A stretch of DNA of 64,000 nt from Triops longicaudatus (lineage: Eukaryota > Arthropoda > Branchiopoda > Notostraca > Triopsidae): the NCBI GenBank assembly GCA_022885665.1, contig JAGQDJ010000079.1:62001-126000 (forward strand). Direction: 5' to 3'. Numbering within the stretch: position 1 is the stretch's first letter; each line of letters starts with the position of its first letter. The notes under the pieces are model-generated. The model ran no database searches. It saw nothing but the letters and a program-made list of their open reading frames with translations, and was not told the origin of the DNA. A program made the position numbers and the translations under genes. This document shows positions 1 through 12,484 of the stretch, piece by piece.

Positions 1-437
1 ATTTTGAAAGTCTACGCTCAAGCGCTAAAGAACCTCTTTTTGCGTACTTTTTAACTTTTCTGTAAGGCAATGCGTATGGCAGACAGGTAGCGAATGCCAG
101 TGACTACACCTGTAATATCACTTGAAACCAGAAAACGCATACACGGGTGACTGGCATTGAGGATTTTAAAAGTAATGAATATACTGATCAAGGGTACGGG
201 GCTGTGCCAGAATCTTGGGTTGCTACGGCTATTTTGGCGGGGAAACGCACTTGCGGTCGGTGACATGAAGCCGGTAGATCAGGTTGGCAAAAATCAGGCT
301 TCCAGTTAGGAAGGGATGTTAAGAAGTTTTGGCGAAATAGTGGCTAATGAGCCAAACGTCAATGTCGTTTTGCCTTGACTTCATGTGCAATGTTGTGCTT
401 CTTTGGTGACACTGTTCTTTTGTTCTGTATCTTATAG

Positions 438-517
438 ATTTCGATGTGAATTCCAGCTTTGATTCACGACTTGCCATGTCGCAAAAGCGCACGGATGTAG
501 CCCACATGATCCTTGAA
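438..517 (+). CDS. Met: Met exon just upstream of PAS-A (linker, short)
   Basis: A short exon ending with a strong donor (gaa|gtaagt) in phase 0. The reading frame ends RTDVAHMILE and runs directly into the PAS-A exon at 3516 (SLNAFLLV). This reproduces the usual bHLH-PAS pattern of a short amphipathic helix before the first PAS strand. The acceptor is uncertain: AG at 436-437 gives this start, and AG at 455-456 is an alternative. An ATG at 476 lies in frame, so a transcript could start here, but that would lack bHLH. Confidence 0.55.
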
Positions 518-3500
518 GTAAGTTAAAGAATATTTAGCATGTGTGGGAGAACCTGATTGTGAAGTATTAACTTGGCTTTTGACGATTCAGACTTTGCAAA
601 ATTAAGTATCTTAAATAGTATGCTATTAGCACTTGGGTGCCAAGTATTCCATGCGGCATTGCTTGCATAACAGGGCATGTACTGTTCTATAGTGAGTAGT
701 GCAAGATACGGTAGTATACATGTATTGCAATTATATACAATATATAGCATCAGTCCAATGCAATACGATAAGTAATAGCGGTGTATGCGTGAGTTGTATT
801 TTTCATTGAAAGCGGAGGTCATTGTAAAGTGTTTAGATATTCATGTGGTTTAAGCCCCTGCCTCGCGGTTGTTAGCGATCACGTGTGTGTGTGTCGGAAG
901 ACTCATCTCTGAGGAAGAGAAGGAGAAAGTAAAGATGAAGTAAAGGAGGAAGGGAGGAGAGAGTAAGCACATTCGTGCTCTATATTCTCATCAGCTCATG
1001 TTTTGCTCGTGCGTTTTGCATGTGAGCCGCATGAGCGAGAGAGAAGATACACTTTCGTTTATTCCTAAGATTCTTTCCCTTAGCGTATGCTCCGGATTTA
1101 TTTCAAGGAAGATGAAAGAAAGAGAAGTTGAATCAGAGATAACGTACTATGTTGGTACAGCACATTACTGGTAACATAATTCTTATTTTGAACATGGTGG
1201 GTGGCGTAATAACTTGATATGAGTTCGTATTTTTTCCTGACTTTTTTTACCCGAATTATCTGGAAGCATATTTTTGGAAAGCTTTCCTTTTATCACGTGG
1301 ACAGCATCTGACTTCTTCCGTAAAAGCTTATTTATTAGACCTACCTGTGCAATTAAGCCGGAGAAAATTTAAGTCAGTTGACGCATTTGAGAGAAGTTCA
1401 TTTTTCTTGATTTCTTTTGTCTCAGTTGAATTCGAATTGAACATGAACTCGATTGGGTTTGAAATGATAGACTGGATTGAATGATTTTAATTTGGTTATT
1501 TATTCCACCTAATTCAAAAGCTTGAACGCACGGAGTTAAGTTTGTTTAAACAATTAGACTTGAAATAATAATCACAGATTTAAACGGGCTTGCACTTGCT
1601 GTACATTTGACCCGTACGTCTTTTGTCACGTTCAGTGGGATCTCTCATTTAAGGAAACGGGACAGAATGTGTTTCGGATATCTGCAGTTGTCGGACTGAT
1701 CAAAGCATTCGCTATAGGTATGTGAAGTAATGAAACAGGAATTGGAAGACAGCACTCTATGCAAGGGGAGATCGAAGTGATCATAAACTTTTGACATTAA
1801 ATCAAGGAAAGGAGGATTACGAAAATTTAAATAATCCCTTCTAAAACGGTTTTCTCCTCCTTAAACACCTTTTTACGAGGTCCGCGAGCATCATTTTCTC
1901 GTTAAAATATTTTCTTCTACTACCACTTATGATTGTCGTAAACCACAGATGTATTTGCGCGTTCTATTTGCAAGACGAGCGAACCTTTTTATAAGTAATA
2001 TTTCGTAAGATTATAAAACTTTCTGACCCTTTTGAAGTACGTTTTTAAAACAGAAAATTCGTTACATTGTGCTAGCGTGCTTTTCCGAAGCCAAGATTCG
2101 ACCACCACTAACCTCGAAATGAATTTTTGTTTCTTTCTTAGCAAGTTTGATTATAATGCAATTTAGAAGGAAGCCGAACCCATAAATTTGTGCATTGTAA
2201 GAATATCGAAGGCCCCGATGCCCATTACAACATTTGTAAGATTTAAACCAGAAGAATGTCCAAAGAAACAGTTCTTTAACCCGTATTAAACAAATGCCTA
2301 CGACAAATTTCTTCATTAAAGTACTTCAGTAGCCTGAGGCTAATAACTCAGATCGTTAATAGGGGCTATTTTCTGGACTGTAAATCAGACCGTCTGCGTT
2401 GCACTGTCGGGAACTATTTCTGCAGAGTTTCGTTATTCAGGGAGATACAGGGGAGTTAACTTGCGAGGAAAATAGTATCGGTGTTAGTGAATTACAATAT
2501 ACCGACTTATTATAGACCTGTTTAAAGAGCAGACTTGCGTGAATGTTCTTATCTTTGTGAAATGCACCCCTAAACACCTAAGTTAGATCCCTCTGTTTAG
2601 ATAGATTTAAAACATTCCTGGTTTGGACATTTTCCTGTAACTAGCCATGCAAAACGGGCATTCCTAGGCACGGACTTTTGAAACTGGTTAGAAAGGTGGA
2701 CCTGCAAGCTGACTAATAATGGGACATAAGAAGACAACTGCGAACTGATTTAATGGATAATGTATGTAAATATTTGACAAAAATTCTTATGGTTGGTGGT
2801 TAAAAGGAGGAAACGGGGAGAACAGTATCGATTCCATTATATAATGCCTGGATATAAAGACTGCTTAGTAGTGTTACGGATGTATGATGTTTGTCTTAGC
2901 AACTCCACCTGCTCAGGCGGCGAGTAACGGCAAGGAATTGCTACTTAAATTAACTTTCCAATCTCTTACTGCAAACTTTGTTTATGGAGTAGTCTTATGT
3001 TTTCATTGAAAACAGGCTACGGACCGTCAATAGGCGAAAGCCTAGGTGGGTATGCAAAAAGAAGGAAAGAGAGACAATAAGTTTCAGTGAACAACTTGCA
3101 TTAAATAAAAATGACCTACCGGATTAATTTCATTATTCTCCAAATAAGTATTTATTGACCATGTGACGATACATTATCTTTCTACCGTGTGATTCAGATA
3201 GCAACGCACAAATATTGTATTACAATTAAAAAAATACTGTAGTCGTTTAGTTCATTCTCCACAGTGTGCTAATAATTGAAACCTAAATATAGTTTGCGCC
3301 GTATAGTGTAGACTTGAATCATGTTTTTTCTGTGAATCGTGTGAATTTATCATGCGCGTTTATAAACTTTATAGCACTTTGTAGTCTTACGACTTTCTCA
3401 CTTTACATTTGTTATTAGTTTGCGGTTGAATTATTATTAGTTTGCCGTTGTATATCGTTACTGTTTTGTTTAAAAAATGAGAACATTTCTTATATGTTTC

Positions 3501-6500
3501 TTTTGCATTTTCAAGAGTCTGAATGCGTTTCTCTTGGTGATGTCAACTTCTGGGAAGATTGTTTACGTATCCGAAGGAGTTGAAAAGGCTCTGGGACACG
3601 CCCAGGTAAGATTTTTTTTTATTTATTTACTCAGTGCGTATTATGTCGATATAAATTCTTGAATTCTTTGAAATGCAATGCTTGTCTTACTGGGATATAA
3701 TTTAATGTGGCTGGAGTATGTCTGGCTCTAATGTCTGCATTTAACTATTCTTCAAGCCACAGCTGTAGCTTGTAGTGTAATTTTATATAATGATACTTTT
3801 TTTGCGCTAGTAAATGTTCTAGACTTTCGCAGCACGGGAGAGTATGCGTCATTGTTTATTGTTATTCCACGGTGATAGTTACGTTGCATTCGTTGTTCTC
3901 AGACCTACTGTAGAATAAATTGTGTTGCACGGAAAAAAAGTCAGGTAACAATAATGAGAAATACGAGGTGAAACCGAAACACGAAATAGAAAAATTACCG
4001 ACAAGACCATAAAAAGATCATTTCGTGACAGCAAATATGAACCTTTCCAAAAATTAAGAATTTTTGGAAAGCGCTCTAGACTGTATTCGCCGCGTTTAGC
4101 TATGCATGTTTTCTTTCCTGTAATTATAAGTTTAGCGAAGAGTTTATTGTTAACCAATGCCATTTTTTAACTTTCACCGGTGTACGGCCTTTTGTGAAAG
4201 CCACAAGGGACATTGCTTTCGAATAGTTAGCAGCTGCTTACCGACGTGACGAACTAGTGTATACACACGGTGGTATAAGGAAGTCTCTCTGGTGAGGTCA
4301 AAGGACCGTGTCTATTTGACCGTAATTAACACCAGCAGATGAAAGTTTTGTTGCCTCTACATTGTACTTTTTGGGGTCATTTTCATACATTGCCTTACCG
4401 TGGTGGAGATTAGTATGACCCAAATCGACCTACACTGGCCTACGGGCTTAGGAATGCGAGTGGTTTCGCAAGCGAAATTTTGGTGAGGTCTTGACCTTCA
4501 TATTATCCAACTTTGAGATAATCGGTTTCTCAAGGTTGTGCGAGATTGTAGATGACCACCAGTACCTAACAACTGGACATAGTTCCTAACTCTATAAATC
4601 CCGTAGGCCAACTTTCGTGGCGGTTCTGGGCACAGTGGAAGGGTTATACAGAAGGATAACAGGGTTGTTCCCCAAAGTTAAAGTTTTCTGTCTGCTTTCT
4701 CGGTCCCTTGGGTACGTTCAGGTAAAAGGCCGGAATAGAAAAGGGTACGTTCGCTAACCTAGGTACCATTGCAGTTCAGAAATCGTTCCAACGGTTTACA
4801 AAGCGCTTAGTTTAAATCTATTGCTTTAAGCACGACACAAACACACTATGTACTATTTCGCGTTATCCAGGTTGCATCACGAGGAGGCAGTCTATTTTGC
4901 AACCCATAAATAGGTGTAGTATAGAGGTTCAACACTATGTACTATAAAATACCTATGTACATCAAGTGTTCAGCTCTGTTATGGGTACTTCTGTATTATA
5001 TGGCCTATAACTGTTGCAAAGGTTCCACAAAAAAACTCCATGGTTGAATTTACGCAGTTGGATGTAAAATTAAGTAATTGTAAGTAATAAAGTAACTTTT
5101 TTGATAAATTAAGTTACACTTCATAAATTATATTAACATATTTAATAATAATTTTCATAATAAGTTCTAAGTAATAAAGTTTAAGTAATTTTAAGGGCGT
5201 GTCATAGATATCGAAACTTGATATTATTATTTTATGTCTATATACGAGTAGTTTAAAGTTAATCGTTAGAATTACTATGTAGGGCAATTTAAATTACAAT
5301 ACTACTTATGTGTAACTATTCCTAAATGCTACTAATCTTTTGAAAGTTTTGTATTTTTTCGTAATACGTCTTATTGCGACTTTTTTTCTGCAAGGGCTAC
5401 ATTTTCATCTTTAACTCTATAGTATATCCTAACGCGAACGAAAAAACTAAAAAAAAATAATCAAGTGGAAAATGTTCGCTTATCAATTCAGATGAATCAA
5501 TCAGCTTAAGCTTAGCAACAATATCACTGACTAGTCCTGACTCACTAAAAGACTCCTGATAAGTTTCTTGAAAAGCCGCTTCATATTTCGAAATAGATTG
5601 AACAAAGGATTCATTCGGGACTATTAAACTTACAAGAACGAACAGAACACGCTAGTCTAGGCATGCCCGATTCACCTAGATTAACTGGTATAAAAAGCCA
5701 AAAGTAAACTAGCTTAACTACACTGAAATATAATAATGTTATTTTTTTCTGTAGTTCGTCTTGAAAAAGACAAATAGCAGCGTCATGGTGAAACAAACAG
5801 GGATTTGATAGATTAGGAATTGAAAGTGAGCTGTCTGAAATTTATAACACAATGCACAGAAGCGCAGAAGCAATTAGGAGGATTTTTGTAAAAAAAAAAG
5901 TCATTTATATAATTCGTGTTAGATATAGAAAGCATGGGAAAGGTCTCTAGTCCCCCGTTTTTGGAATATTTTTGTTCCCTTTGTTAAATTTTTCTTTCGT
6001 AGATTAGGAATTCCTACCCTGGGTGCGATTGGTATGTGAATCCTGGGTCTCTGAATCCTTGCCCTCCCTATTTTCGCGAGTACCCCATATCCTCTTGAGA
6101 CCGACAAAGTAGGCAAAAAACTATAACATTGAGAGATAACCTTGCTACCCTACAGTGTAACCCTTTATGCTGTGGTTCTGGGGACACATTACCAGAACTG
6201 TGTGTCTACAACAGCCTTACGAGCTGAAGATTTTCCTACGCACGGTAGGCTGGTCCCTAATTAGGATGTGAGCGACAGGTCATTTAAAGGATTCAAGAAG
6301 TGTGTCCTTGGACAAGAAAACTTGAAGAAGCCATTTCAAGGATACTCGACTCACATGTAGGAAGGACTATCTCAAGAGTCTAGTTCATACCTTTCTGTAC
6401 TAAACTGTAGTTCCACAGTACCATGAAAAATTGAATATATGAAAGAAAGTTCTGGTTATCCAAGAATAAGATTGCTCAATCTAAGGTTCTGAAGTATAAA

Positions 6501-9500
6501 TGGCATTTTGTATTGAATGAAGAGCGACAAACTAACGGATTGTAACATGATAGTAATAAAGGAAACAAGGGATGTTTATTGCGCGAGATGAATTCACTGC
6601 AGTGAAAGTTTTTTTTCCAAATAACTGATATATGTAGGGACTTGAAAAAAAGCGTCCGTATAACACTAACAACACAGAGTTTTGAACAAATGTAGGGAAA
6701 TATAATAAAAATCACAGAAAAAATAATTAGGTTTAAATTGTTTTCGGTTAAACGCCGTGCGGAACTTTGATTTTGTCAGCTCCGATTATGGAAGTTCCCG
6801 ATTACGTTAATCTTCTCGTAAAAATTGTTCTTAATTATGGATTTTTCATTGGTCATGAAGTTTTTTACTCAATGGTATTATGAAATTTTCCAAAATAGTG
6901 GAACGGAATTATATTAAAAGCTTAACAAGTTAACTCAAACCGTTTCGTTTCCAGTTATTTAGTTCGTGAAATCAGAGCGCTACTGTAGCACACGTCGAAG
7001 AACCAGTTTTTGAATTCATTTCGAAAATGTACCTAGTACTTACAAATTCATCCATTACGATGAGTGTATGATTAAAAGCTTTGCTGTCGAGTAATGATAA
7101 TAAAGCATGGCTAAGTTTTGATTATATCATCCGCACTATTTAACAAATAATTTTTTTCCAGGAGCAATTAAATGTTCCAGTCTTAGAAGCTTAGCCATTA
7201 AAGATTTGGCATGAGATTTAAAAAGCGTGGAGCCAAAGCTGTTTGATCATAGAGAAGATGTATTTTGTCTGCAACCAGACTGTCTTTTCGTAGCAGTCAT
7301 TTAGAACCATGGGACACATTTTAATCTTTTCTGGCTCTACGGCTGATACAATGACGGTTGGTCAACTTAATTAAGTATAGCTAATGCGACCACTTGGATC
7401 GAATTTGAGGTGGCTTCCGTGTTAGCCAAATCTGTAGGCCAAAATAAAACGAATAATGTTTAATGGGCTAGACTATGGGACTCTGCCAGCTTTTTTTGCC
7501 CCCCACAATTAACGCCAAGCTTCAGTCGAAGTATCCTAAAAGCATGCAGAGGCATTTTTTTTTTAAAAAAAAAACAAGCCAATCATCGCTCGTTGTTGTT
7601 TTTAATTATCGACAAATTGTTCTTCAATGCAGAATTAAACTTCTATATTAGTACAAGCTAGACAGGCTTTGAAACGTGCATCGTACCCGTCAGAAGGATT
7701 GGTAATTAGATAAGAGCGTAAATGTAAACAACTTGAAAACCTGCGGTACCCGCCGTACATGTAAGTGAAGCCAGACGATAGTTCGACATGCATTGTCGTG
7801 TGCAGACTTACAAGATTGCGTGCAACAAACAATAGTTGGGAGATGGGCTCTGTATAGGCTTTCGTTGTACGTAGGGTAGTGAAATTCTTCCAAATTGCAA
7901 CGAAAACTTTAATTTGATACCAAATTTTTACGCGGAAAATTATAGTGCACTGAAAGACTTTGATTCAACTGATACTACAGACATCCCGTTTTGGTTCTTG
8001 CACCTTATAAGCCAATTAGGAAGCCACAGTAGATATGAATCATCACGTTCTTTGGACTTTTCCTCGGTGCCTCTTTTGGTTTCTTTCTACGCAGAACGAC
8101 AAGCTTCCAAACAATGTCGAACCTTTTTTAATGGTTTAAGTCTAGACCAGGAGATTTGGGTGTTGCAATACCGGTCGGTCTCGGTTGAACCTAAAATGTC
8201 GTAATCTTGATCCCAGCCTTGCTTTGTAGAGTAATTGTGCTGTATATTAAATTCGTAATTCCGTGCAGAACTACAGAGGGACAAACTCCAGATGAGCATT
8301 CGCATTTTTGTTATGTCAGATTGGGATTCACAATGTTTTCTAAAACATATCATCCAGATAGGAAGTATAGTTGCTTATCTATAAGTATTTTTCAGGGAAT
8401 TGGTGAAATAGGACAAAACATTTCCCCTCGATTTATTGAAGGCAAAATTATAGCTGTTCTTGCTATGGCTTCATGGCGTATAACTGAATAGACAGGACAA
8501 CTGCGTATCGGTTCTTGTATCTATTAGATACTTAACTGCTGTTCTTGTTACCCTTTTACATGTAAGAATCTCAGGAACGACTCGCTTGACATCGCACTCT
8601 TTGCTAGTCACCAGAACTGGGAAAGTTCAGAACTTGTTAACCTCGAAAATCCTCAAAGCTGAATTATAGTCTGTTTGCATGCCAACCAGGTCTTGGTGGC
8701 TTGCTCAAGTTGCTCGGCGTAAAAAATAATACTCTCTCACTCTAAAAAGAGCCAGCTGTTAAGAATGTCGTTTTCTTGAAGAAACCGAATGGTCTCTTCT
8801 CTGTTGAATCACAGCTTGGTTGAGGCAGTCATGTGTTCACGTGTATTTATATTGAGGCTGAGAAAGAGGAAAGTAGCAAAACGTGGGCTTAAAGAACATT
8901 AATGAGCGATAAAAGTAAACGCAGTCTACTTTCGGACCTTTTATGTAAATAATTTCGTGATTTCTAAGCGTAGGAGCCGCAGGATATCGAACTAGTTTTA
9001 GAGCGAACATTATCATAAGAACTCAAATTAGACTGACTGCCGTACTTCTTTGTTTCTTAAGAAAAAATTGGGAAGTTTTCCAGGTTGAACACTTTTTAAG
9101 TTCTTGGCGAGGACTCCAAATTTTATAAAAAGCTAGATGCGAAGCTCAGTTACGGATAAATTTTCTGTACATGGTCCAGCATGCCACCTAATGTGTTACG
9201 TTTGCAGTTCGTCATGTAGTCGGAATCAACTCAAGCAAAAACACAATTAAGGGGCGGGAAATAGATGAGATATAAAAAAGTGGCTCCGCGTTTCAAGGGC
9301 TCGCCATGTAACACCTGCCATTAGCCGGTTTTCCATAGTTTTGTATTGATTTGCGCAGAGGAAATAGAATTACCCCAGCAAATTCCACTCGGTATTGTTA
9401 CTCATATCTGAGTCTCATGTTCTATTTGTACAGTATACTTTTAAATAAATACATTCGTCAATTTGCTGTATGCGTCATTCAAATCCTTCTCACTGCAACC

Positions 9501-12446
9501 GTTCAATATCTGTCGTTGTAATTGGACGTAGCTTTTGTCGAAATTTACAGCATGTTGCTTCTGTGTTAAAGTATTTTGTTCACGTTTAGCTAAGCGTGTA
9601 GGCCAATTTTTTCGTAAAAGAAGCCGAGAATTTCTTCAGACAGTGTCAGTTAAAATAAAATGTACTCTTGTAGTGAACAGGAAAACATTGGAATTATTTA
9701 TAGACTTGTTTGTGGTTGATTGCCTTTACTAAGCAATTAATTGGCTGGAAGTAGTTTCACGAGCGAGTACGCATAGCAACAAAGGGTAGTATGTCTTCTG
9801 CGTCGAGATTTAATATTAAACATTGAACCTTACGCTATCGACCTTTTAGAAAGTTATTCTAGGTCTGGAATTTGAAGCCAATTCGGGCCTTGCGCATAGT
9901 TTCTGCAGCCAACTAACCTCTTGTTGCTGTGCAGGCATAACCGGTCTTCGTAGAATTGTTACTGGATTTTTTTTCAAATCTTAGCTCGTTTAAGCTATTT
10001 GTTTATTTTTTTACAAGATCTGATAAAATCCAAATAAAATTTGTAAAAAGAAAAATTCACGTACGAAAAGATCAGGCATGAATCAGATCAAATCTTGACC
10101 TTTTTTTTATTTATTTTCTTATGAGATATTGTTTTCAAAGTTAGAGAAGCGCGAACGAGGGTTTGTGGGTATTTTTTATTAATATCGGTCCAAGACGCAC
10201 ACGTGGACGAGAACCATCTTTAGGAATGCTCATTAATGGTATCGAAGCCAACCATTGCTCCGGTGACGTCTTTATTTTCAATATCGCATACTTTTCGGAG
10301 AGAGGAATTGCAGATTTTGGTGACATTTCCGAGAAAGCGGCGAAACAAGGAGCAGAATTTAATATATACATTGCGACCTTGCGAAATTGAGACAATTAGT
10401 AGAAAATGCGCTGGCTAGCTGAACCTCGTACACAACGCAGCCAAAATTTCTTTTGACTAGTTCTGTAAAAGTAAATTTGACTTCCTGAAGGTAGCCAGGC
10501 GCCTACTTAATTTTCTTCAAATTCTTAATGGACATAAGCAATTCCAGAATTCTGCCATCATTTGAATAATGAGGAGCTACTAAAACAGTAATTTTCTCCA
10601 CTTTGTTTCGCCTATGAGCGCCGCTCGTTACCCACAGTCGCTTATGCCAATTCCGCAAATGAAATCGTAGCCGAAAGTTGCATCACTTGCAGAAGACACT
10701 TTCTCTGTCTTTGCCTTCCAGCAACGTAAAAACTTAGTCTATATAATTCTTATTTTTAAATTTAGTTCTCCTTATTTTAAAAATGCGCATTTAGTTTGTG
10801 TGGGCATTTCAGGTTGACGAGGTTTTGTTGTACAATTTGCGCCAGTATAGAGTCAAGCAGTGTGAAATTTTTTGCCCATATTGGGCAAATGCTTTACAAT
10901 TTTTTATTTTTCAAAAATCCGTGAAGTAAGCTTCGATTGAAAGCACCCTTTTCTTTTATTTTGTCCCCAAATAGCTTCCAAGTATTGCAGTGGTTAAGTA
11001 ACTCGGTCGTTTGCCAAATGAGAACTTCTGCCATCTTATGTGTGCGACTTTTTGTCGTGGCCTTTGAGATCAGTCTCTTTATTGTCTTTAAAAATAGATT
11101 CCGTGCTTCACAGCACATTTCTCATGTTGGGTTTCCTGATAGTAGGGTAGCAGAAAAGTCATACATTGAAGCTAACCTTCTGACCAAAGCCTTAGATTTC
11201 TTGTGGTGAAAATGTCTCTGGGTTATACTGGTAAATCCTATGATCCAGTGCGAAGGAGGTTTAATGCACACCGAAAAAAAGTGTATGGAACTTTCATCAT
11301 GAGTATGTTTAGCTGTGTAGCCTATCATAGGCTGTTGACACGTTCTACGTGAGTGCGATGTATCTGTCGGAAAAGTTTTTCTTTCGCAAGTGATTGACAG
11401 TCAATACATGCCTTACTGTTGTGGTTCTTCCCAGCTTATGCAGCTATGTCTTTGTGGCAAAGTGAAGAATTATATCTTGTCAAGCCTACAGTCCTTACTT
11501 CGAACCTTATTTTATGTGTTGCTTACAGAACAGTGAACTTTCTCGTATTTTTGTGAAAACAAACCTTAGTGTATGGTAGCTTGGTCATATGAACTTAACT
11601 ACTGCCACAATATACTTATAACGAGATAATATATGTATATTTACAAATACTTATAAAAGTTGTAGCCAGTACCAAGTGCGTCACTTCTTTTTCATTCTAT
11701 GATGTTAAGTTTTTGCGACCCCGTTTTCTTAATACCTGGCGGATTACACTAAACCTCGATGAAAAGCTGGACGTAAAACGATGAGGATTTTGCTCTTTAT
11801 CCAAAGCCCCTCATTATTCAGGTATCGACGAAGGCTTCATATGTTGCGTACATTTGGCACTGCTTTATTATAGTTATCTGGAAAGTTTCGTCCCACTGAA
11901 CTGTAATCTCTAGTTTACATAGTATCAGCGACATAGTATAACAGGAAGGAAACCGAAATCTAATTTGGCGAGATTTGCTGATGTCACGTAATCCAGAAAC
12001 TGCGACATTTATGCAAAGGAAAAGGAAATAATGTCTTTTTTTCTGGTAAAATATAATTACAGCAAGTGCATTGATACGTTTTTCAATTTGCTACCGCAGG
12101 CAGACATGATGGGACTTCCCATTTATTGCTTCGTCCATCCCGAAGACCACGTTATGGTGAAAAAGCAACTTGCTAGCTGCTGTCTAGGTAATTATGGGCT
12201 CAGGTGCGACTTAATCGCTAAGTAGCTTAAAATCTCCTGTTGTAGAGACTGGATCTCGCGGAGGACGCTGCGGAAGATGCACCATGGAAGTCCGTTTGGC
12301 AGGACGGAGCATCGGAAGAGGCGAGCCAGTGAATTACGAGCGGATTCATATCACGGGAAAATTTCGGTTGCCAGCACCAAGGGGAAGGAAGACCTCTACT
12401 TCTTCATCAGGCCAAGACTCCCCGGGTAAGATCAGTGGATTAATCT

Positions 12447-12484
<38 letters not shown>

